Assembly (NCBI GenBank): GCA_932294295.1
Contig: OW028580.1
Coordinates: forward strand, 7,655,374-7,719,373
DNA: 64,000 nucleotides
Reading direction: 5' to 3'
From: Alitta virens
Lineage: Eukaryota; Annelida; Polychaeta; Phyllodocida; Nereididae
Made by a program: the position numbers and the translations under genes. Below are positions 47,355-60,300 of this stretch, piece by piece. Positions within the stretch are counted from its first letter, which is position 1; every line of letters begins with the position of its first letter. The notes beneath the pieces are model-generated. The model did no database searches and was not told where the DNA came from. It saw only the letters and a program-made list of their open reading frames with translations.

Positions 47355-48404
47355 TCTATCTATGAATGTAAATTTGTGTGGGTTTTTTGTCTGCCATCTT
47401 GATGTATTAGGGAGGAACACATTCAGTGACTGGTTCGGGCTCTACACTGCTAACTCTATGGCTGACTTCACCCACAACTTTTGAATTTAGTCTGCCAAAA
47501 TTAAGGTCTCATTATCATTATCTAACTGGTCCAAGCACTCCACAATTACCATCACTGCTTTACATGAAATCCACATTGACAGTAGGACATAAATTGATGG
47601 AATGTGAATTTTCTGTATTGAATAATCAATAATTAAATAGGTACTCCGTTAAAATGTTTGGTGATATGGTTTAGCTGACATATCTGTGAACAATTCAAAA
47701 TGTACATAATCTTACAAGCATGTAAAAAATATATGAAAAGTCAGTTTAACAGCTGTGTGACGGAAGGACATTTCTTGCAACCAACCTCAAGACTTCTGAT
47801 TACATATATGAGGTTTTCTGTGAATTCATAAACCGCACAATTAGTTTGATGGCAGAAAACAACTGCCTGAATAGTGGTCTTAAATTTATAATATAATTGT
47901 TATTCAATATAGACAATAAGTACTATATACAGCAGCTTACTTCCAGTGTGACAGAAGGACAAAACCTTTGTGACGGAAGGACAAAGAGGCAACATAAAAA
48001 TTGAAACACAAATCATATTAGAGACATATATTCAAACACAAGATAATTTCTGATTTCAAACGACTTTATTTTACTTGGTAACATGTTATTACTTACAAAA
48101 GTCACAAACGAACTAGCCAGATTCGTAGCCAGCACACTGTTCGTGTGACCACTGGCTACAAGTCTGGAATTTTACCTCTCTCCAGGGGCAGAATTTGAAA
48201 ACAAAGAATTACAATATAAACAAGGACAATCAAATTGTCAAAGCTTGGTACTCGCATTTTGGCGGGAAAATCACAATTTAAGCGCAATTTCATATATTAG
48301 ACATAGCAATCATAAAAACCCCTCACATAACAACTGGTATTTAAGGTTTTTTTTTTTCAACAAATAGTTGACATTTCCGTGGATTTCATGTTTAGCCAAG
48401 TACC

Positions 48405-48540
48405 CAGTCAAACCTGGGTGGTGTGAAGCAGTGGTTCAAGGAGGACCTGCTCAGTTCCTCCATGCTGTGGCTGTGATTGAACCCACGACCTTGGGCATAC
48501 GAGTCCAATGCCTTAACCACTAGGCCACAGCATAACTCTT
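48405..48540 (-). mobile_element. tRNA-derived SINE family 3
   Basis: On the minus strand it reads TGCTGTGGCCTAGTGGTTAA (A box region) and GTGGGTTCAATCACAGCC (B box), followed by a body (GGAGGAACTGAGCAGGTCC) also present at 49070-49270. The shared body outside the tRNA-like head argues against a functional tRNA. Confidence 0.6.
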
Positions 48541-49069
48541 TGTAAATCTGAATATTTTTAGGCCATTGCTTTCAAAATATTCAAAACTGATACATGTAGG
48601 TATGTTGTTTAGGTAGATGAGTGACGGTTGAATTTTGCGTTTTAGCCAGTAAACACATAAATTATAAAAACGTTACCTTTTAAATGATTTAATTCTTTTT
48701 TGAAACGAGACGATGAACACACAGGAAAGTGAAGTTTATTAGGTAGTTAAATTTAAAAAAAGTTAGGATAGCATAATCGGCAACTTTTGCTTGTCTTCAT
48801 CTTTTTATTCCGATGCAAATAATTCTTGTCCCAAAGAAAAAGACAGCCTGCTACTTTCATGCGACAACATTTGACTCATGTTGTGACAATATAAATAAAA
48901 AATGTAAATGTAGGCGATTATAGTCTCGAATCACCGCTCAAGCAGTTTCAATCGACTTTACAATCACACCCTTGGCAGGCCAGTCCAGAGTCTTTCTCAA
49001 CTCCCTGAAGAGTATTCAGCCTTCAACACGGGGTTAACAACAGGGCTCATATCAGTGCCATCACTGTGG

Positions 49070-49270
49070 GTGCCTAATGCCAAGTACCCATTGCAACTGC
49101 CCAGATAGCATTCCAAATTTTTTCAACGTCGACTTGGAATGCTATCTGGGTAGGTGGGGTAGGCAATGGTTGATGAGGATCTGCCCAACTCTTCGATGCC
49201 ATGGTGGGGGTTCAAACCCACAACCTAGCAGACAACAGGCGAACGCCTTAACAACTAGACTATGGCATCC
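49070..49270 (-). mobile_element. SINE family 3 copy containing a minimal CCCAGATAGC element
   Basis: The tRNA-like head (GGATGCCATAGTCTAGTTGT, B box GGGTTTGAACCCC) and body match 48405-48540. Inside lies 49100-49150, only 51 bp, consisting of almost nothing but the two inverted ends (CCCAGATAGCATTCCAAAT ... TTGGAATGCTATCTGGG) around a 15-base centre. The rest of 49271-50080 is AT-rich and empty. Confidence 0.65.
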
Positions 49271-50081
49271 CACAATATCAAAGTGTGGACCCTAAAACTT
49301 GCCAGTCATATTTTCGAGTAATATTCCCCCGAAAATGATTGCCAGAACATCTTACAAAAATTATTGACACAAAATTTAAATTATCATGTTGACTAACATT
49401 ATGTCAATATATGGTGAATGTATCGCCATCATGAAAGTGTGGACCCTAGAAAAGCATGCAGAAATATTATGAATGATATTACCAAAAATAATTTCACTAT
49501 GTGAAATACATTATAAAATATTGCAGTGACATTCCTACAATATATATAGATATTGTTTTTCCTCAATAAATATCTTCCTGTTGAAAACTTCTGGTGTTTG
49601 TAGGGTATGAATAATAGGAGATTTTGAATTAACTGAGGAGGTCTTGTTATTGAGATGTTGTTAATTCTGTAATTAAAAAAAAATAAGTTAAGTTTTCTTT
49701 TGTTGATTTTAGACTATAATGCACTTCATAACGATAATATAACCATCAAATTTTTTTATTCACAAATATTTTCTTTATGTTATGCTATGCCTCATTTATG
49801 AGTGTATGAAATAAAATGTGATTATTATTAATTGCAGGGTTATGTCCATAATTTTACAAGAATAAGTGTATATTAAAAGTGTAAAGAAGAGAACCACGCT
49901 CTTACAAACGCGCATATCAAAGAAAAAAAAAAAAAACAGAATAGGATGAATCATTTGGTCTGCAGATCAAAATGCCCATAAAACCTACATATCCCAGAAA
50001 GCAGTCTAGAATTCTTGATTTATGAACCCTGCATTTTCTCCGCATTTGCTGAAGTTCCACCATGTCTTGTCCTATGAAGGG

Positions 50082-50225
50082 CGGGGGCCTACCTCAGAGG
50101 TAGCGCTCTGGGCTTCCAACCGCTGGGTCCCGGGTTCGATTCCCGGTTGAGCCTAAGTTGGATGGCTGTTTCATCCTTCGTCTCATTGCCTGTCCAAATT
50201 AGCCCAACTGGTGCAGAAATACAGG
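50082..50225 (+). mobile_element. SINE family 1 copy
   Basis: The head GGGGGCCTACCTCAGAGGTA, loop GCTTCCAACCGCTGGG, B box GGGTTCGATTCCC and body AGCCTAAGTTGGATGGCTGT match the copy at 33989-34195. A short GTGCAGAAATACAGG marks the 3' side. Confidence 0.75.
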
Positions 50226-50435
50226 CTTGTCCTATGAGGCACTATGTAGATACATCTAGAATTATACTATATTATATTTTTTCTCTCAAATGTATATGTT
50301 AAGGGACAAGGGTTGCAGGCACCACACAGTGGAATTCCGAACCTAAACGTTTTTTCTTTGAAAAGCAGGTTGCCACCTCAATATTAGTCTGACTTTCGTC
50401 AAATAAAGACTGAACTGTTTGGAAACACATTTAGA

Positions 50436-50532
50436 CCCAAATAGCATTCCAAATCATTTCGTAGTCGGTGTGAGGTCGGCGACGTCAAAATGATTTAGAA
50501 ATGACGCTCGCCCGATTGAAATGCTATCCGGG
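50436..50532. mobile_element. CCCAGATAGC-family element with GA flanks
   Basis: 97 bp from CCCAAATAGCATTCCAAAT to TTGAAATGCTATCCGGG, flanked by GA at 50434-50435 and 50533-50534. The core contains TCGGTGTGAGGTCGGCGACG. Downstream, 50535-52740 shows no gene; short open frames there lack recognisable domains. Confidence 0.75.
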
Positions 50533-52758
50533 GAATGGATATTTAAACAGCTAGGTAGGAGTATTATGATTTATTTTGTTTTCAAAACAGTTTGTTTAAA
50601 TTTATAATGAATCATACATCAGGTAAATACTGGAAATTTATGTTTTTCAGATAGTATTGGATAGCCTATTGCATTTAACTTCAAAAATAACCATTGCTCC
50701 CTTATTATTAAAGTCCGAATTACAAATAAATAAATATTTTGCATGCACAAGGCTTTGAAGGATATAGTAAGACCCTGTCATTGCGCTAGGCCTATTTACT
50801 AATAAAATGATGTTTTTCTAATTGCTGTAGCCAAAAAACCCTTCAGCTACACCTACATTTTTTTAATTATAATTTTGCAGAAAGTGATGTGTGCAAATTT
50901 TAAAAATATTTTGTCAGACACTTTTTTGTTATGAGTCAAAGTCTTTAAAACAGATTACATTTCAAACTACAATGATCTGCATTGGTAAATACCTAACCAT
51001 TCTGCCTGTCCCATATGAATGTCTTTTATATATATTTTCGGCTTAAAACAACTTATTTTCAGACCTCCTGTAGCCCTAGTCTTTTAAAACCATTTGATTG
51101 AGTCAATTGGAAGAGAGAGTTGGTGAAAATCCCTAAATTGTTTGGTGCTTTGAAAATATTATTCTTTCCTGTTTGGTTTTCATAATTCATAATATAATGT
51201 TATATTCATGCCTATTCCGTATCAATTTATAGCTTTCAACATTTTGAAGTGTATTCCCGAATTCTCCCTAAGTTTTTCCCGAACATGCCTGTTTAGTTTA
51301 TCTGTATGGAAAATGACTTTTGAGGGCAAATGTGACCAAAAGTAGTTTTCTCTGGTGCAAATGTGACCCCAAAGCAGGGCAACATGGAACTGGTCTAAGG
51401 CCATCCTTATTTGAATCCACCTTCTTTTTTTTTAAATGATAAGATTTTGCTCAGTTTATGAACACAAGTCATTTGCAATTGTAGGAGAGTGACACTCAGG
51501 GAGAAATTAAACAATTACAATTGTGGTGTGGCAAATTCCAAAAATAAAAGATCAAATGGAGAGGAAACAAGACCTTTCTTGATTATTAGTTTATTAAAGT
51601 ATACTTTTCAAATTTATTTGAACATTTTTCAAGGAACTGATATGCCTTTAAATACAAGTAGTCACCTAAATAGGAGTTAATTAGTAATACTTACTCAAAT
51701 ATTCACTTAAGCAGAGACAATGATTTTGTTGGTGGGTTTTATAATGCACATCTTAACCAAAAAAAGAAGCCTTGCAAAAGCGCTTCATATCCCCGTCTTC
51801 TGTAACTGAACTCCTTGACAAGAAATAAACCTGAATCTGTTTAAGGCAATAGTCTGATGTTCATGTTAACTTTAATGGGACCCTAAAAAACTGGCACCCT
51901 GAAATATTTCTTGCAAGGGTCCTAGGGACTTCCAATATACATGTCTCTCGTAAATCTCTGCAGTGAGTAGCAGTGAAGTTGATGCAAAATGTAGATTGAA
52001 TCCATTTAAATGCGTAATTTTTCAAATATTTGTGCATATTTTTCAATTCCATCTTGTCTTTCTTTTCATGTCATATGTAATAATTGTTTTACCCTCATAG
52101 CATGCGGCAAGTTTCAGTTTTAGGTGTGAACCTTTTATGAGCATTAAATAGTTTTGAGTCTGCCGTTCACAGACTTCTCTTGGTAATTTGTAACTATAGC
52201 ATGGTAATGATATAATTGAAGTGAAATATAATTAATAGAATTGTATACAGTTTCATAATGAAAGACATAATTATTCATTTTGCCAACTGTGTTGCTTCTG
52301 TTAGATATCATACAGGGTGGAGTAGTGTAATTTCGCTAATCGCAATGCCACATGGAGGAGAGAATACAAAACCTCAATTTAATCACAATTTCAGCATGAT
52401 TTCACCCTGGCAATATATAGAAATGAAAAATAAACACAAGTCGCAACATCTTGGTACCAAGAAAGTGAGCGAAACCGTCAAAGTTTTTTTTGGGGATAGA
52501 CTTACGGACAAGAGAGGCTAACTTGAACTTTTTTGCAATCGCACAAGTTGTTTTAGTAGCTTGTGAAGGCTTCTTTGAATTCTGAAATTTAAATATCTTT
52601 TTTAGCAATAAAGGTGGTCCAAAAACAGAGGTGGCCGCAATTGGCTGGACATCAGCGCAACACCCGCCACTGGTGTGGGTAGTTGTGAGGTTTCATTGTA
52701 AAACAATTGATGAGAAGAAATCGGCATAAAAAAAAAAAAAAAACACACAAACAGTGTT

Positions 52759-52868
52759 CCCAGATAGCATTCCATAATTTCAATATTGGCCGCTGCTGTT
52801 ACAACGTCATATCAACATCGCTGGCTGATGTAGCGCCGATGTTGTCCCGATTTGGAATGCTATCTGGG
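52759..52868. mobile_element. CCCAGATAGC-family element with TT flanks
   Basis: 110 bp from CCCAGATAGCATTCCATAAT to GATTTGGAATGCTATCTGGG, flanked by TT on both sides (52757-52758, 52869-52870). A related CATTGGCCCGACAACAGC ... TTGGCATGCTATCGGG sequence follows at 52875-52960 and may be a second, half-degraded element. Confidence 0.75.
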
Positions 52869-53343
52869 TTGCCATATGCCCCATTGGCCCGACAACAGCA
52901 CGATGTAGTCCAACGCTGACCAGCATTGGGATGATATAGAAGTTGGCATGCTATCGGGTGTATATCAACTATTTTCTTTCTCAGAATTAAAGTTGTTTTA
53001 TAAAACTTTTCCTTGAATTCCAAAACGATGCACATGGTAGATCATGAGGTATCTAAGCAAATCTTCCAAAATAAGAATTCATTTTTAAAAAAGCAAAGAA
53101 AGCTAAGCAGTGCATGAAAACACATAAAAAAAGAAGCAATATTCTAACAATATTTGGCAGAAAAACTTGAAACTTGTCACTTATGACTTTGCGAAAGGAT
53201 ATTTTGTCTCACGTTTTAATGGTAGCTTTCTTGAGATAGAATACGTTGCATTGGACCATTCTAACAGGGTGCGACACAAAATTTGTTGTGCACCTAATAA
53301 ATCAATTTAATTGCACTTACACTGCACCTGTTGCTCTGACTAA

Positions 53344-56300
53344 AGCCCCTGTCACACGGGCCGGTTGTGCCGTAGTGAACCCGTAGTATTACGTAATAGT
53401 TATGTAACAGCTCTTTCCGCCGGTTTGGCGACCGGTTCTGGCAGCAAAAAGGGGCGGGGCAGCACCCGCCGGGTTACCCGCCGGGTGCTACGGGTAACCC
53501 GCCGGGATACCCGCCGGCCTCTACGGGTGCCTCGGCGGGTTCTACGGGTGCCTCGGCGGGTTCTACGGGTGCCTCGGCGGGTTCTACGGGTGCCTCGGCG
53601 GGTTCTACGGGTTACTCGGCGGGTTCTACGGGTTACTCGGCGGGTTCTACTTGTTACTCGCCGAGTTGTAGGAGTAAGCAGGCGAGTAGTAGGAGTAACT
53701 CGTAGCTTCCAGGAGTATACTTTAAAAGGCTGCTGCTCCCCTAATATTAGTCCGATTTTCGTTAAATAAGAACTAAAATTGTAGTATAGTTTATAATGAT
53801 TCCATACCTGTTTTCGGATCGAAAATATACCAAATATTAAGCGAGCTATTCGTCTGACAAGGTAGCTAGGTTTGCGGAGGCAAACAGTGGTGCTCTCGCA
53901 GACGTCCGCGCCGGGACTGTATCAATGCTGCTGCTCCCCTAATATTAGTCCGATTTTCGTCAAATAAAGACTGGATTGTAGTATAATTCATATTGACTCC
54001 ATAAGTGTTTTCGGATTAAAAATAGACCAAATATTAAGCGAGATATTCGTCTGAGAGGTGCTCTGTGTATGTTCATGACTTAAATGGTGTGGTCAATATT
54101 TTTTACCATTATATATACATTGTCTGGATGAGCTTTATTGCAATTAATTTCTACTCATTCTGCCAACTGGCCAATGGGAAGGACTTTTCCTTTGGTTTTG
54201 TAAAGTCAATTAACCTATATATGTAATAGCAATCTGCCTTGACCGTTATGTCAATTGCTATTAGCATTTTGAATAATACAAAGAATGGGGTAAGTCATGC
54301 TTTTTCATCATTGATCACAAGCATGAATTGAAATCATTGATCACAAGCATGAATTGAAATTCTGAATTGACCGTTATGTCAATTGCTATTAACATTTTGA
54401 ATAATACAAAGAATGGGGTAAGTCATGCTTTTTCATCATTGATCACAAGCATTAATTGAAGTTCTGAATTTCAACTGATTCCTGTTTAATATGCATATTA
54501 AAGAGGGAGATTGTTTTGATCATGGATGGAACATGCAATATCAATATTAATTTCAGTTGGATTATTTTCAGAAACAACAACGAAATATTGATAATTTATA
54601 TAAACTAGAGTATATCTATCTATAGATAGTTGTTATAGCTCCATGGACATCTTTATCAAGTCGGAATTTTATTGGCAACAAGCAAACAAACATTGTTTTA
54701 TTTTCGTTTTTTATTGATTACGAATTAATGAATTATTGATAGTAATATATTATTAGGTGAAGATCTTATAACTATCTGTCTATCTACATATCTATATTCT
54801 ATGAGGTATTACTAACTTTATTAATAAGAATATTCTTGTTTGTGCCTAGTTTACTCAATTAATTTTCCCCACCTTAACTATTATATAAATTCTACACATT
54901 TCCCTGAATAATTCAGTCTTTATTTGACGAAAATCGAATATGTGATAGACAGATAGTTTAGATAGACAGATAGATTCATATGCTTATTATATAATATAGA
55001 ATATCTAGCTTAATATTTGGTCCATATAAGTACATAAAAAATAGCAAATAAAATCACAGATCAAATCACAAATACTAATTACAATATCAATATTACATTT
55101 AAATTTTACAAAAATATACACAAAAAGATAAGAATGTTCACATGTATAAAAAAAATACCAATATACAAATATAATCATTGCCTGGTAATTACAATACAAT
55201 ATATTGTTTTTAATTAATGAAAGCAATTACATCTTTTTGTAATTGTGAATGACAATCAAGACAATGTCATATTACTGTGTCATCTTTGAACAAACTATGA
55301 AATGACAGGTCAAAGAACCCCAATTTAGGCAATTAGGCAATTGACACATGTATTGAGCATTTGCTGTATTCTCTACACCCATTCTTTATATCATTCAAAA
55401 TGCTATTAGCAATTGACATAACGGTCATGGCAGTTGGCAGAATGAGTAGAAATGAATTGCAATAAAGCTCATCCAAACAATGTATATATATCATGGTCAA
55501 AAATATTGACCACACCATTCAAGTCATGACCATACACAGAGCACCTGGCCGCCGCCAGAGAACTGCATTCTCAGATGAATATCTCGCTTAATATTTGGTC
55601 TATTTTCAATCCGAAAACATGATGGAATCAGTATGAACTATGCTACAATACAGTTTTAATTTGACGAAAATCGGACTAATATTAGGGGAGCAGCAGCCTT
55701 TTAAAGAAGGGCTCAGCCCTTCTGCATTGATAGAGTCAGGGCGCGGACGTCTGCGAGAGCACCACTGTTTGCCTCCGCCAACCTAGCTACCTTCTCAGAC
55801 GAATATCTCGCTTAATATTTGGTCTATTTTCAATCCGAAAACACGTATGGAATCAGTATGATTTATACTACAATTCAGTCCTGATTTGACGTAAATCGGA
55901 TTAATATAAATGGAACAGCAGCCGCCGCAAGACAACTGCCTTCTCAGACAAATATCTCGCTTAATATTCGGAAATACGTATGGAATCAGTATGAGCTATA
56001 CTGCCATTCAGTCTTTATTTGAGGAAAATCGGACTAATATTAGAGGAGCAGCAGCTTTTTAAAGTATATACCTCCCTGCCTACGCTGACGCTGGTACCAA
56101 AAAGCCGGCGGGTTACACGTGAAAGCCGGCGGGTTACACATGAAAGCCGGCGGGTTGCCCGTGAAAGCCGGCGGGTTACCCGTAGAACCCCTCAACAAGC
56201 CGCCGGGGTGAAATTAGGGACGAATAATTCGCCGGGTTCTACGGGCCACCCGCCGGGTTCTACGGGCCACCCGCCGGGTTCTACGGGCCACCCGCCGGGT

Positions 56301-56512
56301 TCCACGGGCCACCCGCCGGCTTCCACGGTTTTTTTTTTTTTTTTACACCCGTGAGATTTCTACGGTTGTGCCATGCAAGCATGGCACAACCGGCTACCGG
56401 GGCCGGGTTTCGCGGCTTGGCCAAGGGTCCCACGGGCCGGGTAGCGATTTCCGCAACTATTACGTAATACTACGGGTTCACTACGGCACAACCGGCCCGT
56501 GTGACAGGGGCT
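53344..56512. mobile_element. Element B: 3.2-kb foldback PIF/Harbinger-like element
   Basis: The left end AGCCCCTGTCACACGGGCCG and right end (complement of the same) carry a TIR of at least 60 bp reaching the shared TACTACGGGTTCAC block. Both sides are flanked by TAA (53341-53343, 56513-56515). The outer arms contain tandem CTACGGGTGCCTCGGCGGGT-like words. Deeper inside, most of the left half reappears inverted in the right half: the TGGTCTATTTTCAATCCGAA and CTCGCTTAATATTTGG block, and the TGTCTGGATGAGCTTTATTG / complement block at about 54120 and 55470. No transposase ORF is visible, so it is non-autonomous. It shares core motifs with element A. Confidence 0.8.
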
Positions 56513-56657
56513 TAAGCAAGATACCATTAAAAAATCTGAAACAGGAAAATATATTTTATTCACAGAAAACCTCCCTGACAACTTTACTTTTTTTTGTATA
56601 GAAATTGCAATTCTTCATAGACAGTACAACTTTTTGAAAGTATTTTTACCTTTCGCC

Positions 56658-56820
56658 CTATGTATACATGGTCAAATGTGCTACATGCGTTTTCCATGCA
56701 TTTGGATAAACGCATGGAAAACGCATGGTTTTCACCTCATTTTAATTTAAAACCATGCGTTTTCCATGCGTTTATCCTTCTCATGGAAAACGCACGTAGC
56801 ACATTTGGCCATGTGTATAG
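56658..56820. mobile_element. 163-bp palindromic element built from GCGTTTTCCATGCG words
   Basis: CTATGTATACATGGTCAAAT on the left pairs with ATTTGGCCATGTGTATAG on the right. Between them, ACATGCGTTTTCCATGC, ATAAACGCATGGAAAACGCA and their complements alternate, so each arm itself contains internal inverted copies. Confidence 0.8.
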
Positions 56821-56935
56821 TTCGTCATGTGAATCCAGGACTCCCATTGGTTAAATCTTTCTTTCAGCCAATGAGAGTCCAGCATTCGGATGGCGTCCTC
56901 TTTTGTTTAGTTTCCAAGTCTTTCACAGGGTACAA
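56821..56935. mobile_element. Palindromic element, family N
   Basis: TCATGTGAATCCAGGACTCC, CATTGGTTAA ... AGCCAATGAGAGTCC and TTCCAAGTC follow the family N layout seen at 30956-31082. It directly abuts the preceding palindrome. Confidence 0.6.
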
Positions 56936-57118
56936 TGACCATGGCTAGGAAAGGCTCGGCCCTAATGTGCTGGACAAGCAAGCTGCTGTCTTTGCCTCTG
57001 AAATTTTGTGCCCGATGTAGCTTTAGAATATTCAATTTTTTAACGTTTATTATACTGCTTAAACTTCTCAAATTATAAACAATACAATATGAGGAATGAT
57101 AGGCTGACACCAACCATG

Positions 57119-57132
57119 CAGTAGTAGTAGTA

Positions 57133-57164
<32 letters not shown>

Positions 57165-57201
57165 TGTAGTAGCTCTAGTAGTAGTAGTAGTAGTAGTAGC
57201 T

Positions 57202-57265
<64 letters not shown>

Positions 57266-57324
57266 CTGTAGTAGTAGTAGTAGCAGTAGTAGTAGCTCTA
57301 GTAGTAGTAGTAGTAGTAGTAGCT

Positions 57325-57385
<61 letters not shown>

Positions 57386-57390
57386 AAGTA
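57119..57390. repeat. (TAG)n / (CTA)n microsatellite
   Basis: About 270 bp of TAG triplets with scattered CTG, CTC and GAA interruptions. The long poly-Thr and poly-Leu open frames on the minus strand are artefacts of the triplet period. A second, complementary (TAC)n tract lies at 58834-58946. Confidence 0.95.
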
Positions 57391-60300
57391 TTGACATTAA
57401 AGTTTGTTTTCAAATTTTGTGATTCTAGTAAGTTGTAAGTTAGTGCGCACCAATACGGAAAAGTATGTAGTTAATTTACTAGCCTGGATCGAGTAAACTT
57501 TGAAAAGACGACATTTCTAAAAGCGCAAATGTTTAAAATGTTACCTAAAAAGAGTAACGAAAGTGTTTTATGGTAGTTTTATTTACTTATTCTGCAGCCA
57601 CGCATAAAGCATAAAGTGTGAAATGGTGGCATTGAACCTATCAAACAAGTTAAGTTGATATAGGATAGCGCTCTTGTAGCAACTACTTTTTGTATATAAT
57701 CCCCACATAATGTTACACAATATAGGACATCAATTATCCTGGAATTAATCTATTTGTTTTGCATAATGTTTTTAAAGGTGCTAGGAAATAATCTAGATAG
57801 CTAAAATAGCATGCTAATTTGAATAACTTCCACTTTTAATAATCTTAATTATCAAAATACCCTGAACAAATCTGAGCTTTAGAATTATACCTTTAGAAGC
57901 TAAGCATCACTACATTAGGCTAAGCGATTGCCTCTCAAATATAGTAATAACATTCACAAGCAAGTCCACAGATTTGTGTAGTCTTAAGTGCCTAAAACTA
58001 CTAATGGTATGCAACCTAACATGAACAACCTAAAAAGATGGTCTTTATTCTACATGTTCTTTGCAGAAGCAGACTTGACCAACAATTAGCATTGGCAGTC
58101 ATATTACTCAGCAGCCTATTTAGAAAATATTTAACTTTGTCAATCTTCACAAGGCTCTCAGAACTTTAGCATTGCACCCCCACCCCCCATAGACTTTTCC
58201 CCAGGCTACGGCCCTGTAAACAAGAATGACGTGGTCTTAATAGCTAATTAAACGGAATAAACACTATTCTATTTATTACATTTTTTTTTATTAGAATCTC
58301 AATCAATAACATATCCTATAATTAGCAGAACTCATAGGGATATAGATAATTACTAAGATTGGTTTTACAAATAATCTTCTGAGCCTTGTGATGATTGCCA
58401 CTGATTTTTGTGTACATTTAAGCTGTGGCCAGATCACTGATCTTCACATCCTTGAAAATGGCTTAAATAACCTAACTATGGCACATTTGTCTTCCTTGAA
58501 CAAAATGAAGCAACTTTGAATTGGGGACCATATGTCATAAGTGCCTGGTTCTATTGTACCAAGGTATTTATTAAATCTTAACAGTTCCCCCCTCAAACAA
58601 CAATGGACTCATCCATATTAGTCTGATTTCCCGGAAATTGGCATGGTTAATTTTTGTCTTAGTGGTGAAAGCTTGTGAAGGTTTTCAGCAAATATCTGTT
58701 ATCAAATATTTACTTACATTATTTAATTCCTATGAAAACTAATGTGATTTGAATGGTAACTATGGTGTTTTGGCTGTAAACAAAAATCCATCGTGAATTT
58801 GTGCTTTTGATGCTGCTGTTGTATGGCCAGTTGTACTACAACTGCTACTAATACTACTACTACTACTACTACTGCTACTACTGCTACTATTACTATTACT
58901 ATTACTACTATTACTACTACTACTACTACTACTGCTACTACTACTTAAAAAAGAACTATAGAAAAATTCTATGTTACTTAATAGCAGAAAAGTTTGAAAT
59001 ATATATATATATATAAATTATTTTTTCATAGTATGACTTACAAGCGAAGGTCTCTATTTATAATTACTAATACCACAGATGGTGCAAGTGGTCGATTTGC
59101 AGACAGTTGTGGGTAACTAGGCAAGAGTAGGGAGGATCTATAGAAAAGTACATTTTATAGCATGTTCGGCAATAAAGACAAAGACATAAATTTATATGAA
59201 CTATACTAAATTGATTGTAATATTTTGACATGATACCTTGTCAGTATCTGTTACCTGCAACTAATACCCTTTAGTTCTGTACAAAATAGTTCTAATTAAT
59301 TTAGACTACGTTAACCAATTCTGATACAGGTCTCTTTTTTAAAGAGAGCTTTTCTTGTTGACATTGATAGCAATGGGAAGCTAAGAGCAAAAAATACAAT
59401 TAATGTCACTGACATGGTCATAAAAATGTCCTGTAAGATAGATAGAAAATGATACAAAGATGCTTTATGTCTGATACAAAGATGCTTTATGTCTGATTTT
59501 GATTTCCTAGTTTTCATTCATTATAGTTTAAGACTTGTACTAACGTATGGTGCCCTATTATGGTCAGTGTGACCTAATATGGTCAGTGTGACCTAATATG
59601 GTCAGTGTGACCTAATATGGTCAGTTACACATTATGCTTCCTCATTTCATCTGTTGATAGGGGTGGGGGTGAATATAATTTTTCCTATTTCAATTAGGTT
59701 ACGTTACACCTGCAAAATATACCATATGGTCCAAAATGAAGAAAAACTAATTAGATAAAGTAATAAGACAGACGTAATGATGAGATGATAAGGTTTGGAG
59801 TCCACACCGTACGATAGCCTTCCATAGGATCAATTTCTTCTGTGAATATTACCATGTGAAGTTACCAGGTAATGTGCAAACAAGGCAGATGTGTTCTTGT
59901 TAACTTACTGTACTAGACATCATGTTCAAACTAATATTTTAAAACCTTAGCATATGATACATATGCATACGCCTAGTATTATCTTAACATTATTGAAACA
60001 CTAACTGCCTAAGGTAACCTAACAAACTTGTTATGGTAATGCTAGCTGTTAGGTGGAAGGACAGTGGTCAATCAGGTCAGCATTGTTTTTGACCTCCCAA
60101 CGTGAACTTTAATCCCTTCTACTGTGCTGTTCACTGGCACACATTCCAGTTTCTGTCGAGGTAGATACCTACCCTATGCTTTCCAAATCCAAAGTTATGT
60201 CCCTTTTGTTGCTCAAAGCCATCAACTAGCACTGGTAATTAACAGTCTTTTCCATAATATTATATGTACACTGTCTAAAATAATGCTCAGGAGATTTTAT

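Noticed and set aside
48440..48540. tRNA gene on the minus strand
   Set aside because: It shares a non-tRNA body with 49070-49270 and has an irregular cloverleaf, so it is better explained as SINE family 3.
53365..53769. Arg/Val-rich 134-codon open frame
   Set aside because: Encoded by the tandem CTACGGGTGCCTCGGCGGGT words in the left arm of element B.
56907..57413. Poly-Thr and poly-Leu open frames
   Set aside because: Produced by the (TAG)n microsatellite.
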